Assembly (NCBI RefSeq): GCF_022489035.1
Contig: NZ_JAKVTV010000001.1
Location: forward strand, 868,001 to 932,000
Length of the DNA stretch: 64,000 nucleotides
DNA from: Christiangramia lutea
GTDB lineage: Bacteria > Bacteroidota > Bacteroidia > Flavobacteriales > Flavobacteriaceae
Reading direction: 5' to 3'
This document shows, piece after piece, positions 11,093 through 19,756 of the stretch. The translations under genes and the position numbers were made by a program. The stretch's first letter is position 1. Every line of letters begins with the position of its first letter. Under the pieces are notes generated by a model. That model did not search any database. It worked only from the letters and a program-made list of their open reading frames with translations, and was not told the origin of the DNA.

Positions 11093-11590
11093 TTACAGGT
11101 TCTGAAGTTCTTCAGGAGAAATATTTTCAGGTCTTTTTCCAAATTTCCGCGTATCCTCCTTTGTTAGCGTTCTAAAGTCTTTTGATTTAGGAGTATGATC
11201 TAACTGCTCAAAAAGTTCCTCTGGCAATGAGGTTAGTTTACGTTTTTCCAGGTCTATCCAGGAACCCATCATCTCGCAGGTAGCGCAATTATTCCCATTA
11301 TGATCGAAGATCTTATGAATAAATTCGAAATACATCCCGTCTTGAGAAAGGCCGCTTAATTCTAAGCTAACGGTCACTGGCTCTCCTGCAAAGATTTCCT
11401 TAAAATAATAGATATGTTCGTAAAAAACGATAGGACCAAGGTTATGATGAGATAGTTGTTTATGGCCAAATCCGTTTTCAGTTAAGAAACTCATCCTGGT
11501 ATGGCTCATGAAATTTACAAAAGCAGAGTTCGCTAAATGCCTGTTAGCATCGAGATCGCTCCATCTAATCTCGAACTTTTTAGTATACAT
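11093..11590 (-). CDS. Acyl-CoA thioesterase, 4HBT hotdog family
   Basis: A single-hotdog thioesterase of about 165 residues. The N-terminal motif RWSDLDANRHLANSAFVNFM carries the conserved Asp and helix of 4-hydroxybenzoyl-CoA-thioesterase-like enzymes, which release acyl groups from CoA. I used the ATG at 11590; the six codons upstream start from TTG and add a lysine-rich tail. The gene lies just upstream of the GGCT-fold gene on the minus strand. The acyl chain specificity is unknown. Confidence 0.82.
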   Translation of the reverse strand: MYTKKFEIRWSDLDANRHLANSAFVNFMSHTRMSFLTENGFGHKQLSHHNLGPIVFYEHIYYFKEIFAGEPVTVSLELSGLSQDGMYFEFIHKIFDHNGNNCATCEMMGSWIDLEKRKLTSLPEELFEQLDHTPKSKDFRTLTKEDTRKFGKRPENISPEELQNL

Positions 11591-11674
11591 GATCTTCAAT
11601 TTTTTCAAAACTAATAATTAAACCTGTGTGTACATACCTTATTTTCCCTAAGTTTATTTTAAAATTTGAAAGGG

Positions 11675-12640
11675 ATGCCGTTGATAAAAGCAAATTATAA
11701 TCCGCCAGGGATTTTTAGAAGTGCAGATGCATCTACCATTTATGCAGGAACAATAAGGAAAGTGGACATCCCTAATTTCGAACGTGAACGAATAGACTTA
11801 AGTGATGGTGATTTCATAGATCTGGACTGGAGCAAGACACCTTCAGGAAATTCTGAGAAATTAGTGATCCTGCTTCATGGATTGGCAGGTAAAGCAGACC
11901 GACCTTATATGAAAGGCATGGCCCGTGCTTTTAATAAAAATAAGTGGGATGCCGTAGGTATGAATTTCAGGGGCTGCAGCCAGGAAATCAATCGTTTATA
12001 TCGAAGCTATCACGCCGGTGCCAGCGAAGACTTGGCAGAGGTAATGACACATGTGCTTGCCTTGAAAAGATATCAGAAGATCGCCTTAGTCGGTTTTAGT
12101 CTTGGAGGAAACATGCTGATGAAATATCTTGGTGAAGACCGTAGTCTTCCTGAGAATGTGGTTGGAGCCGTTGGAATTTCAGTCCCTTGTGACCTGGCCG
12201 GCTCTTTAGGAGCTATAAGCAGAATGAGGAATTTTGTTTACTCAAAAAGATTTGAACTGAACCTGAAACAACACCTTAACACCAGGGCTGAAAAATTCCC
12301 AGATCAGCTTCAGAAAAAAGACATTTCAGCTTGTAGCTCACTTCGGGATATAGATGACCTGTACACTTCAAAAGCTCATGGATATAAAGATGCCGCTGAT
12401 TATTACGAACAAACCAGTGCACTAAATTATCTGGAAGGCATTAACAGGCCAACCTTAATGATCAATGCTAAAAATGACAGTTTTCTTTCTAATGACTGTT
12501 ACCCGGTAAAAATTGCAGAGGAATCTAAACATTTTCACCTGGAAATTCCCGAATATGGCGGTCATGTAGGTTTTGTTACCCGCAATGCTCTTTACTATCA
12601 TGAAAAACGTGCGGTAGATTTTATCGAATCCCTTTTATAA
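11675..12640 (+). CDS. YheT-like alpha/beta hydrolase
   Basis: A cytosolic alpha/beta-fold hydrolase of about 321 residues. It shows the oxyanion segment LLHGLAGKADRPY, the YheT-specific NFRGCS, and the nucleophile elbow GFSLGGN (Ser about residue 152). A late Asp (NAKNDSFLS) and His (YGGHVGF) complete a plausible triad. YheT-group proteins are carboxylesterase-like with unknown natural substrates. The ATG at 11675 is preferred to an in-frame TTG 9 nt upstream; either is possible. Confidence 0.85.
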   Translation: MPLIKANYNPPGIFRSADASTIYAGTIRKVDIPNFERERIDLSDGDFIDLDWSKTPSGNSEKLVILLHGLAGKADRPYMKGMARAFNKNKWDAVGMNFRGCSQEINRLYRSYHAGASEDLAEVMTHVLALKRYQKIALVGFSLGGNMLMKYLGEDRSLPENVVGAVGISVPCDLAGSLGAISRMRNFVYSKRFELNLKQHLNTRAEKFPDQLQKKDISACSSLRDIDDLYTSKAHGYKDAADYYEQTSALNYLEGINRPTLMINAKNDSFLSNDCYPVKIAEESKHFHLEIPEYGGHVGFVTRNALYYHEKRAVDFIESLL

Positions 12641-12665
12641 TTGGGCTTATCCGATACTGATTCGA

Positions 12666-12695
12666 TTGGAGATGCTATAGAATTGATTATCTTTG
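12666..12695 (+). promoter_or_regulatory. Promoter of the yicC-gmk-nadD operon
   Basis: TTG (12666-12668), a 19-nt spacer and TATCTTTG (12688-12695) fit the Bacteroidota consensus; the yicC ATG follows 22 nt later. Confidence 0.6.
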
Positions 12696-12717
12696 CCCAA
12701 GCTATTAAAATTCAGGC

Positions 12718-13575
12718 ATGATTCAATCTATGACAGGCTTCGGGAAAAGCATCACCCAAATTCCCAACAAGAAAATCACGGTAGAGCTAAAGTCGCTTAA
12801 CAGTAAGAATTTTGACCTGAATGCGCGCATTCCTTCTCAGTACAGGGAAAAGGAACTGGATCTTCGCAATATCATTTCAAACTCACTGGGTCGCGGAAAA
12901 GTAGATCTCTCTATTTATGTTGAATACACCGGGGAACAAACCTCTACGAATGTCAATACCGAAGTGGTTAAGAATTACATGAACCAGCTGAGGGACATTG
13001 TTAATGCGAGTGAGGTGGAACTTTTGAAAATGGCCGTAAAAATGCCTGATTCATTGAAAACCGAAAGAGATGAGATCGATGAGGAGGAATTCAAGGCTAT
13101 AGAAGGAGCGGTTAAAGATGCTCTTACCGAAATAAACGGCTTTAGGAACGATGAAGGAAAAGCTCTTGAAAAGGACCTCAACCTTAGAATATCTAATATC
13201 AAATCCCTTCTGGAGGAGGTGATCAAGATTGATCCAGATCGTGTTGAGGCTGTGAGGGAAAGGATAAGAAAGGGTATAGAAGAGATCAAGGAACAGGCAG
13301 ACGAGAGCCGGTTTGAACAGGAGATCGTATATTATATCGAAAAATTCGATATTACTGAAGAAAAGGTAAGGCTTGACAATCACCTTGATTATTTTCAAAA
13401 GACACTAAATACAGAAGACTCCAATGGCCGGAAACTGGCATTCATTTCCCAGGAAATAGGTCGTGAAATAAACACTATCGGAAGTAAATCTAATTATGCC
13501 CCCATGCAACAGCTGGTGGTGCAAATGAAGGATGAACTGGAAAAGATCAAAGAACAAATTCTAAACATACTCTAA
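12718..13575 (+). CDS. yicC: YicC/YloC family endoribonuclease-like protein
   Basis: A protein of 285 residues opening with the family hallmark MIQSMTGFGK and KITVELKSLNSK, and ending with the DUF1732 region (NTIGSKSNYA, VVQMKDELEKIKEQ). YicC proteins are associated with RNA turnover and stationary-phase growth in enterobacteria. It stands directly before gmk with no spacer, an arrangement conserved in many phyla, and heads a three-gene operon with its own promoter. Confidence 0.93.
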   Translation: MIQSMTGFGKSITQIPNKKITVELKSLNSKNFDLNARIPSQYREKELDLRNIISNSLGRGKVDLSIYVEYTGEQTSTNVNTEVVKNYMNQLRDIVNASEVELLKMAVKMPDSLKTERDEIDEEEFKAIEGAVKDALTEINGFRNDEGKALEKDLNLRISNIKSLLEEVIKIDPDRVEAVRERIRKGIEEIKEQADESRFEQEIVYYIEKFDITEEKVRLDNHLDYFQKTLNTEDSNGRKLAFISQEIGREINTIGSKSNYAPMQQLVVQMKDELEKIKEQILNIL

Positions 13576-14163
13576 ATGAGCGAAGGTAAACTAATCGTAT
13601 TTTCAGCTCCATCTGGATCAGGTAAAACCACGATAGTACGTCACTTATTAAGACACCCGGAATTGAAACTGGATTTTTCCATTTCAGCAACTTCCCGCGA
13701 ACCTCGTGGAAATGAAGAAGATGGAAAAGATTATTATTTCCTGTCTTTAGAAGATTTCAAGCAGAAAATAAAGAATGATGAATTCCTGGAATGGGAAGAA
13801 GTGTACCGTGATAACTTCTACGGAACCCTGAAAAGCGAGGTTGAACGTATCTGGAAAGAAGGCAAGCATGTTATTTTTGATATAGACGTGGTTGGAGGCC
13901 TGGACATTAAAAAGATACACCCCGACAAAACCCTTGCGGTTTTCGTGAAACCACCTAGTATAGAAGAATTGAAGATACGTCTTAAAAAGAGAAAGACTGA
14001 AAGTGATGATAAGATTAACATGCGGGTAGCCAAAGCTTCTATTGAACTGGCAACCGCACCTCAGTTCGATTTCATTATCGAAAACAACCACCTTGGTACC
14101 GCTTTAAAGGAAGCTTACAGCTTGGTTTCGAATTATGTTGGCGCTGAAAAACCTGAGAAATGA
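13576..14163 (+). CDS. gmk: Guanylate kinase
   Basis: A cytosolic enzyme converting GMP to GDP with ATP, 195 residues, normal length. The P-loop APSGSGKTT is at residues about 11-19 and the GMP-binding segment SATSREPRGNEEDGKDYYF follows. It begins one base after the yicC stop and overlaps nadD by 4 nt (ATGA). Confidence 0.96.
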   Translation: MSEGKLIVFSAPSGSGKTTIVRHLLRHPELKLDFSISATSREPRGNEEDGKDYYFLSLEDFKQKIKNDEFLEWEEVYRDNFYGTLKSEVERIWKEGKHVIFDIDVVGGLDIKKIHPDKTLAVFVKPPSIEELKIRLKKRKTESDDKINMRVAKASIELATAPQFDFIIENNHLGTALKEAYSLVSNYVGAEKPEK

Positions 14164-14747
14164 ACAGAAAGGTAGGCTTGTTCTTCGGAACTTTTAATCC
14201 TATTCATACCGGGCATCTGATCATTGCCAATCACATGGCCGAATATTCAGACCTGGAGGAGGTCTGGCTGGTAGTTACTCCACATAATCCTCATAAAAAG
14301 AAAAGCACACTGCTGGATAACAATCACAGGTTGGAAATGGTTTATCGAGCCTGCGAAACGTATGAAAGATTAAAACCGAGCAATATCGAATTTGGGTTGC
14401 CACAACCAAATTATACTGTGAAAACCCTTGCACATCTACAGGAAAAGTTTCCTACCAACGATTTCTGCCTAATTATGGGAGAAGATAATTTGAAGACCTT
14501 CCATAAATGGAAAAATAGTGATGTCATCCTTGAAAATCACGAGATCTATGTATATCCAAGGATAGCATCTGGAGAAGTAGACGCTAAGTATAAAGATCAT
14601 CCAAAAATTAAAAGAATAGATGCTCCTATAGTAGAAATATCTTCAACTTTTATTAGAAAATCTATAAAGGAATTGAAGAATGTAAGGCCCTTACTAAATG
14701 ATAAGGTATGGGAGTTCATCGACCAGATGAACTTTTACAGGAAATAA
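14160..14747 (+). CDS. nadD: Nicotinate-nucleotide adenylyltransferase
   Basis: It makes deamido-NAD from nicotinate mononucleotide and ATP, 195 residues. The nucleotidyltransferase signature FFGTFNPIHTGHL includes the HxGH-type motif (HTGH), and the C-terminal ISSTFIRKSI matches the ISSTxIR motif. It is the last gene of the yicC-gmk-nadD operon, with a 4-nt overlap with gmk. Confidence 0.95.
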   Translation: MNRKVGLFFGTFNPIHTGHLIIANHMAEYSDLEEVWLVVTPHNPHKKKSTLLDNNHRLEMVYRACETYERLKPSNIEFGLPQPNYTVKTLAHLQEKFPTNDFCLIMGEDNLKTFHKWKNSDVILENHEIYVYPRIASGEVDAKYKDHPKIKRIDAPIVEISSTFIRKSIKELKNVRPLLNDKVWEFIDQMNFYRK

Positions 14748-14751
14748 AACA

Positions 14752-14890
14752 AAGACTGTTTAAAAACCCTTTTTGGATCTTCATTTTAGCTGATTGAACC
14801 TACTTTTCTCATTGTGGAACTACAAGCTATAGAACGTCGACTGCTCTCAGTGTAACATCCTCAAAATTTCTAAACAGTCTTTTCTTTATT
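14752..14890. other. Long-range inverted repeat enclosing about 107 nt; possible structured RNA
   Basis: A perfect 12-bp inverted repeat AAAGACTGTTTA (14752-14763) / TAAACAGTCTTT (14871-14882) brackets about 107 nt between the convergent nadD and LysM genes. The plus-strand side is followed by TTCTTTATTTATCTTTT, so transcripts from nadD could terminate there. The interior is less AT-rich than typical spacers here (for example GAACGTCGACTGCTCTCAG). It has no open reading frame of note. Confidence 0.45.
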
Positions 14891-15378
14891 TATCTTTTGT
14901 CACCTAATGGTGGAATCCTTAATACCTGACCTGGATAGATCTTGTCTGGATCCTGCAACATTGGTTTATTAGCTTCGAATATCAAAGGATATTGATTAGG
15001 ATCTCCATAATGCTCTTTAGAGATCTTACTTAAGCTATCCCCTCTTTCAACCGTGTGGAAAATAGCTTCAGGCTCAACATTTTCAACATCCATTCTATCA
15101 TCTACCTGAGAAATGCCTTCAGAGTTACCAACTACCAAAATGATCTTTTCCCTCGTTGACTGGTCCAGGGCTCTCCCAGAAACCACGGCCATATCATTTT
15201 CAATATTAATTTTTAAATTTTCAGCTTTAAGATTCAGGTCATCGATAGTTTGTTCCAACTTCCTGGCAGCCTTATCATTTTCTCTTTTAACATCTTTGGT
15301 TCCCGCTTCGGCTGCAGAAGGTTTGTCAATTCCAAACACCTTTTTTCCTGCATCTTTAATAAATGAAAATATACCCAT
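14890..15378 (-). CDS. lysM: BON-LysM protein (Kbp/YgaU-like)
   Basis: A protein of 162 residues without a signal peptide. It has a BON domain at about residues 40-100 (NLKAENLKINIEND, ISQVDDRMDVE) and a C-terminal LysM domain (VERGDSLSKISKEHYG, YPGQVLRIP). The architecture and length equal E. coli YgaU (Kbp), a potassium-binding stress protein also annotated lysM. It is a single gene on the minus strand. No dependable promoter was found, though CACTTTTG upstream resembles a -7 box. Confidence 0.85.
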   Translation of the reverse strand: MGIFSFIKDAGKKVFGIDKPSAAEAGTKDVKRENDKAARKLEQTIDDLNLKAENLKINIENDMAVVSGRALDQSTREKIILVVGNSEGISQVDDRMDVENVEPEAIFHTVERGDSLSKISKEHYGDPNQYPLIFEANKPMLQDPDKIYPGQVLRIPPLGDKR

Positions 15379-15478
15379 TCTTTTGATTTATAGTTAGTTA
15401 TTAAATGTACAAAAGTGAAACTGGTTTAAAACTAAAAGCATTCCTAAAATTTTCCAAAAACTTCGAGTCATTGAATTA

Positions 15479-15508
15479 AAAAAACCGCCTCTCACGAAAC
15501 GGTTTTTT
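15479..15508. terminator. Orphan terminator-like hairpin
   Basis: AAAAAACCG / CGGTTTTTT with a 12-nt loop; symmetric, so it could act on either strand. No annotated gene reads into it. Confidence 0.5.
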
Positions 15509-15697
15509 CAACTAAATAACCAACCAAAAAAACTAAGTACGTTCTCCTTAAAAAGATAAACAGGAGAACAATTAAATAACGAACCTAAAGTATTTAGATT
15601 GTATATACCTGCCTACATCTAGTGTTAAAATCTAAAACTTACCATTACAATAGTTTTTGCAAGCGCTCGAAATAATTCGAAAACCTTTAAATCCCTG

Positions 15698-15715
15698 TAA
15701 ATTTGACTATTTTTG
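15698..15715 (+). promoter_or_regulatory. Two candidate -7 boxes upstream of gpsA
   Basis: TAAATTTG (15698-15705) and TATTTTTG (15708-15715) both match TAnnTTTG; neither has a clear TTG element at the right distance upstream. The gpsA ATG is at 15735. Confidence 0.35.
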
Positions 15716-15734
15716 AATCAGAGAATGAAAAGAT

Positions 15735-16730
15735 ATGAATAAAACACCCAGTTTTGGCGTAATTGGAGGCGGTAGTTGGGCTACTGCCATTGTGAAAATG
15801 TTATGTGAGAACCTGGATAAGGTTAATTGGTATATGCGTAGTGTGTATGCCTTGGAGCATATCAAAAAACAGGAACACAACCCCAATTATCTTAGCTCAG
15901 TAGAATTTAACGTTAATCAGCTGAACCTAAGTAATGATATTAACGAAGTGGTTAAAGCTTCAGATTATATCATTTTTGCAATTCCATCTGCATTCTTAAA
16001 ACGTGAGCTGGATAATTTAACTGAATCATTGACGGATAAAGTTGTCTTTTCAGCAATTAAAGGGATAGTCCCAGAGTCCAGCTTGATCGTTGGCGAACAT
16101 TTCAACCAGTATTTTGAGGTTCCTATGGAAAATATCGGGGTACTTACGGGACCATGTCACGCTGAAGAGGTTGCCTTGGAAAGACTTTCCTATTTAACCG
16201 TAGCCTGCCAGGACGAAAAAAAGGCCGAGATCGTTGCTGGCTATCTGGGAAGTGATTATATAACCTGTAAGATTAGTGATGATGTAATTGGAACCGAATA
16301 TGCAGCGGTGCTTAAAAACATTTATGCTATTGCTGCAGGAATAGCACACGGGCTTGGTTATGGAGATAATTTCCAAAGCGTACTTATGAGTAACGCCATA
16401 CGGGAAATGAAGAAATTTATCAAGAAGGTACACAAGATGAAAAGAAACATCAATGATTCTGCCTACCTGGGCGACCTTCTGGTAACCGGCTACTCTGTAT
16501 TTAGCCGAAACCGTATGTTCGGAAATATGATAGGTAAGGGCTATACTGTGAAAAGTGCTCAAATGGAAATGAGCATGATCGCTGAAGGATATTATGCAAC
16601 CGAAAGTGCCTATAAGATCAACAAGGAAAAGAAGGCCAAAACGCCTATTATCAATGCAGTATATGCCATCTTGTACGAAGGAAAGAATCCTAAAGCAGTA
16701 TTCAACAAGCTGGTAGATAAACTTGATTAA
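15735..16730 (+). CDS. gpsA: NAD(P)H-dependent glycerol-3-phosphate dehydrogenase
   Basis: It reduces dihydroxyacetone phosphate to sn-glycerol-3-phosphate for phospholipid synthesis, 331 residues. The dinucleotide motif VIGGGSWATA is at residues about 9-18, TGPCHAEEVA follows near residue 140, and the catalytic region KNIYAIAAGIAHGLGYGDN near residue 195 contains the conserved lysine. It is a single-gene unit. Confidence 0.95.
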   Translation: MNKTPSFGVIGGGSWATAIVKMLCENLDKVNWYMRSVYALEHIKKQEHNPNYLSSVEFNVNQLNLSNDINEVVKASDYIIFAIPSAFLKRELDNLTESLTDKVVFSAIKGIVPESSLIVGEHFNQYFEVPMENIGVLTGPCHAEEVALERLSYLTVACQDEKKAEIVAGYLGSDYITCKISDDVIGTEYAAVLKNIYAIAAGIAHGLGYGDNFQSVLMSNAIREMKKFIKKVHKMKRNINDSAYLGDLLVTGYSVFSRNRMFGNMIGKGYTVKSAQMEMSMIAEGYYATESAYKINKEKKAKTPIINAVYAILYEGKNPKAVFNKLVDKLD

Positions 16731-16854
16731 AAATAGGTTTTTTCCTACCTAGAAATGTATAGTTGACTGATTTTTAAACTTTTCGACGATTTTATTATGA
16801 AATATATAGATTTTAGTTATACTTTTACCTTATCAAATCTATTTAACCAATCTT

Positions 16855-17484
16855 ATGAAAACACAATTTCTTAGCCTGAGCTTAATCGCTGCACTGGCAT
16901 TTACCTCCTGTCAATCTGATGTTAATTCCGAAAGTCCCGAGGAAATTAACGAAGTTCAGAAATCTCTGAAAGAAGTGAAACACGATTTTAATAAAATCCA
17001 TGAGATGCCTTTAACGGGAGTCGAAGGAAACGGTGGTTTTAGATTACATGAGCCTGGTTATTTCCAGGGAGCTTTAGCCGATTGTGATACGTATCAACAT
17101 TATGAAGGTGGCTCAGAGCTTATGGTGATCCAGAACCAACCTCAATCTTACCACGGTGAAGTTGAAGTAAATAACATAAAACTGAATGAGCAATTGAATA
17201 TTTGTGGTACCGTGATGGTGCACAATGATGTTAAAGTAAATTATGCCGGAGTATTTAACGTTGGTGGTGAAATGATCACCGAAGGAAATGTTCACGTAAT
17301 TTACGGAGGCCACCTGGTAGTTGAAGGAAAACTGATTATTGAAGGAGATCTTACTCTTGGCAACGGTGCTACTCTGGAATTTTTAGGAGATGAGAGCTCT
17401 ATTGAAGTTCTTGGAAATGCCAAGATCCATAAGAAAGCTAATATTGGTGGAAAGTTCAAAGATGTATCTCAGAAGATAAAATAA
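16855..17484 (+). CDS. Bactofilin-like beta-helix lipoprotein, unknown function
   Basis: A predicted lipoprotein of 209 residues with a lipobox near ALAFTSCQ (Cys about residue 19). The second half is a run of short repeats of the type NVHVIYGGHLVVEGKLIIEG, about ten residues each with alternating small and hydrophobic residues. That is the pattern of a right-handed beta-helix, as in bactofilins and polymer-forming proteins. The middle region is aromatic and asparagine-rich. Known bactofilins are cytoplasmic; an exported, lipid-anchored version would be unusual. Monocistronic, ending in a strong terminator. Confidence 0.75.
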   Translation: MKTQFLSLSLIAALAFTSCQSDVNSESPEEINEVQKSLKEVKHDFNKIHEMPLTGVEGNGGFRLHEPGYFQGALADCDTYQHYEGGSELMVIQNQPQSYHGEVEVNNIKLNEQLNICGTVMVHNDVKVNYAGVFNVGGEMITEGNVHVIYGGHLVVEGKLIIEGDLTLGNGATLEFLGDESSIEVLGNAKIHKKANIGGKFKDVSQKIK

Positions 17485-17505
17485 TTTGTCTTTCATACTT
17501 AAACG

Positions 17506-17538
17506 AAAAAAGCTTCCCGGTAACAGGAAGCTTTTTTT
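17506..17538. terminator. Bidirectional terminator
   Basis: AAAAAAGCTTCC / GGAAGCTTTTTT with an 8-nt loop lies between the beta-helix lipoprotein (+) and the gene at 17559-17954 (-). Confidence 0.85.
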
Positions 17539-17558
17539 ATCGTATATACCATAGCACC

Positions 17559-17954
17559 TTACTCAGCCAGAATCCCTTCTTCAGGAATTACCGGCAGTTT
17601 CGCAGCAGCACTTTCTTTGATGCTATTCGGCTTAAAAATGAAGGTTTTCTCCATCATTTTGGAACCTTCAAAATAACTTATCTTGAATTCGTTATTTAAC
17701 TGAAGAACCTCATCCTGTAAATATTCCACCTTAGCAAAACTTTTGGCCGGAAGAACCTCCAGCTTATGTCTCATGAGCGAAGTCTCTCTTTTCTTATCGA
17801 AACCTTTTGAAACTATTAGCACCATCTCGATTGGCTTCCCGGTATTATTAATCAGGTAAACGTTCCACTCGTAAACCTCGAATTCTTCATTAAAAACCTT
17901 AACCGCAGCCAGGTGTACATTTTTAACTTCAGGTATGTCAATATCCTTTTTCAA
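17559..17954 (-). CDS. Conserved hypothetical protein downstream of pheS
   Basis: A cytosolic-looking protein of 131 residues, no signal peptide, with a compact alternating-strand pattern (EVYEWNVYLINNTGKPIEMVLIVSKGF). I do not recognise a named family. It follows pheS by 11 nt on the same strand and so is likely co-transcribed, which may explain occasional mis-annotation of such genes as tRNA synthetase parts. It carries no aminoacylation motif. Confidence 0.75.
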   Translation of the reverse strand: MKKDIDIPEVKNVHLAAVKVFNEEFEVYEWNVYLINNTGKPIEMVLIVSKGFDKKRETSLMRHKLEVLPAKSFAKVEYLQDEVLQLNNEFKISYFEGSKMMEKTFIFKPNSIKESAAAKLPVIPEEGILAE

Positions 17955-17965
17955 TCTGGTTCTAT

Positions 17966-18985
17966 TTAAAGTGCCGATTTAAACTGCTCAAGAAAACGTA
18001 GATCATTTTCATAAAACATACGTATATCCTCTATTTGATACAATAACATGGCGATCCTTTCTATTCCCATTCCAAAAGCGAAACCAGAATATTCCTGCGG
18101 ATCAATATTACAGTTTCTCAAAACATTAGGGTCAACCATTCCGCAACCCATAATTTCAAGCCAGCCTGTGCCTTTTGTTATTCTATAATCTGTCTCTGTT
18201 TCCAGTCCCCAGTAAACATCAACCTCGGCACTAGGCTCGGTAAACGGGAAGTAAGAAGGTCGCAACCTTATTTTTGATTTTCCGAATAGCTGTTTGGTGA
18301 AATAAAGAATGGTTTGCTTCATATCGGCGAAAGACACATCCTTATCTATATACAAACCTTCCACCTGGTGGAAAATACAGTGAGACCTCGCAGAAATAGC
18401 TTCATTACGGAAAACCCTTCCCGGAGAAATCGTTCTAATAGGTGGTTTGTTATCCTCCATATATCTCACCTGTACAGATGATGTATGAGTTCTTAGTAAA
18501 ATATCTGGATTGGTTTGAATAAAGAAGGTATCCTGCATATCTCTTGCCGGATGATATTCCGGAAGATTCAGAGCTGTAAAATTATGCCAGTCGTCTTCCA
18601 TTTCAGGACCTTCAGAAACATTGAAGCCTATATTCGAAAAGATCTCGGTTATCTGGTTCTTTACGATTGAAATAGGGTGCCGTGAGCCAATTTCCACCGG
18701 TTCTGCCGGCCTGGAAAGATCTCCATAAACACCTTTTTCCTCCTGAGTACTCTCCAACTGCTCCTTCAGACTATTTACCTTATCCTGAGCAGCGGTTTTT
18801 AGCTGGTTTATACTTTGTCCAAAATCCTTCTTTTCTTCGTTCGGAACATTTTTGAACTCAGCGAAAAATTCATTCAGAATTCCCTTTTTCCCGAGATATT
18901 TAATTCGGAAAGCCTCAATTTCATCTTTTGTCCTGGCATTAAAGCTTTCAACATCAGCGATATGTCCTTTAATTTTATCGATCAT
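17966..18985 (-). CDS. pheS: Phenylalanine--tRNA ligase alpha subunit
   Basis: Catalytic subunit of the heterotetrameric PheRS, 339 residues. It shows an N-terminal coiled-coil (about 1-90), then class II motif 2 ([25 protein letters not shown]) and motif 3 ([21 protein letters not shown]). The substrate-binding segment [12 protein letters not shown] is present. The pheT partner is not adjacent in this window, as is often the case in Bacteroidota. Confidence 0.96.
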   Translation of the reverse strand: MIDKIKGHIADVESFNARTKDEIEAFRIKYLGKKGILNEFFAEFKNVPNEEKKDFGQSINQLKTAAQDKVNSLKEQLESTQEEKGVYGDLSRPAEPVEIGSRHPISIVKNQITEIFSNIGFNVSEGPEMEDDWHNFTALNLPEYHPARDMQDTFFIQTNPDILLRTHTSSVQVRYMEDNKPPIRTISPGRVFRNEAISARSHCIFHQVEGLYIDKDVSFADMKQTILYFTKQLFGKSKIRLRPSYFPFTEPSAEVDVYWGLETETDYRITKGTGWLEIMGCGMVDPNVLRNCNIDPQEYSGFAFGMGIERIAMLLYQIEDIRMFYENDLRFLEQFKSAL

Positions 18986-19007
18986 AGGTGATTTCGTTTC
19001 GGAAGCG

Positions 19008-19015
19008 CAAATTTA
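19008..19015 (-). promoter_or_regulatory. -7 promoter box for pheS
   Basis: On the minus strand TAAATTTG matches TAnnTTTG and lies 22 nt before the pheS ATG. A TTG is present 22 nt upstream, slightly outside the usual spacing. Confidence 0.4.
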
Positions 19016-19060
19016 ATAAAATTTAAAGCTTAACCTCCAATTTAAGAGGCTTATTCAATT

Positions 19061-19756
19061 TTATCTGTTTTCCTTTACGGTTTGCACTGGAAGCTTATCC
19101 AGGTAGATATATTTAATAAGGAAAAATACAGATAATGCCCCGAAGGCATGCCATAGCCAATGCGTTCCCATAGGAATGAGGTAGACCACCCTGTCTAAAA
19201 TTCTGAAACTAATAGCCAGTCCAAAGCTTAGGAATGCCAGTAAAACGTAAACCCAGTTATGAAGTTTCGTGGTATAGAAATAGGTTAGGATTGGAAGTAA
19301 TAACCCTAAAGCAGTTGCAATATATCCTATGGAAGTTTGCATTTCAGCAGGCCAGGGAATCATTCTTATCCCAAAAACGAGAAATAATATTATTAATATC
19401 AGAACTATTCTTTTTAGAAGACCCATTTTCAACTTGATACTGTAGTATACCGAAACAGCCAGGCAAAGAATAACAATTGGCAGCCAGTCCATATACATCC
19501 ACACATCGTGACTTCTGGTGGCATGATAAACCGTACCTCCAATAAATCCCAAAAATAGAACCGGAAGACACCAGGCCAGGAAACGGTGATTACTATAATC
19601 TTTATAAACCTTAAGAGAAAAGTGTATTATGATTATTAAAAAAAAAATATTACTGAAAGTGTTGAACGGCTCTACCGGAAGCCTTCCAGCAAGTGTTTCC
19701 TGATAGATGGGACCGCTATCCTGCGGAAAAGAAAGTACACTTAACCACAGCATCAT
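19061..19756 (-). CDS. Ceramidase-like (CREST superfamily) integral membrane protein
   Basis: A protein of 231 residues with about seven hydrophobic helices. Motifs EPFNTFSNIFF near residue 30, a conserved His-Ala-Thr-Arg-Ser segment near 80, WMYMDWLP near 90 and THWLWHAFGA near 205 supply the Ser/Asp/His metal-site residues of alkaline ceramidases and other CREST-family membrane hydrolases. Substrate is inferred only: Flavobacteriia make sphingolipids and sulfonolipids, so an amide hydrolase for such lipids is plausible. Its start is directly adjacent to the stop of the upstream gene at 19757, so the pair is an operon. Confidence 0.78.
   Translation of the reverse strand: MMLWLSVLSFPQDSGPIYQETLAGRLPVEPFNTFSNIFFLIIIIHFSLKVYKDYSNHRFLAWCLPVLFLGFIGGTVYHATRSHDVWMYMDWLPIVILCLAVSVYYSIKLKMGLLKRIVLILIILFLVFGIRMIPWPAEMQTSIGYIATALGLLLPILTYFYTTKLHNWVYVLLAFLSFGLAISFRILDRVVYLIPMGTHWLWHAFGALSVFFLIKYIYLDKLPVQTVKENR

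Larger units (their letters stand above)
15379..15734. other. Intergenic region with two hairpins, one terminator-like
   Basis: This 356-nt divergent spacer between lysM and gpsA codes for nothing I can support. Read on the minus strand it holds a hairpin GTTCTCCT/AGGAGAAC (15541-15569) and then a terminator-like hairpin ACCG/CGGT flanked by A- and T-runs (15479-15508). Since neither flanking gene is read toward it, the hairpins may belong to a small RNA. Confidence 0.45.

Noticed and set aside
16731-16760. Terminator after gpsA
   Set aside because: Only a TAGG/CCTA stem around a T-run could be seen, too weak to support.
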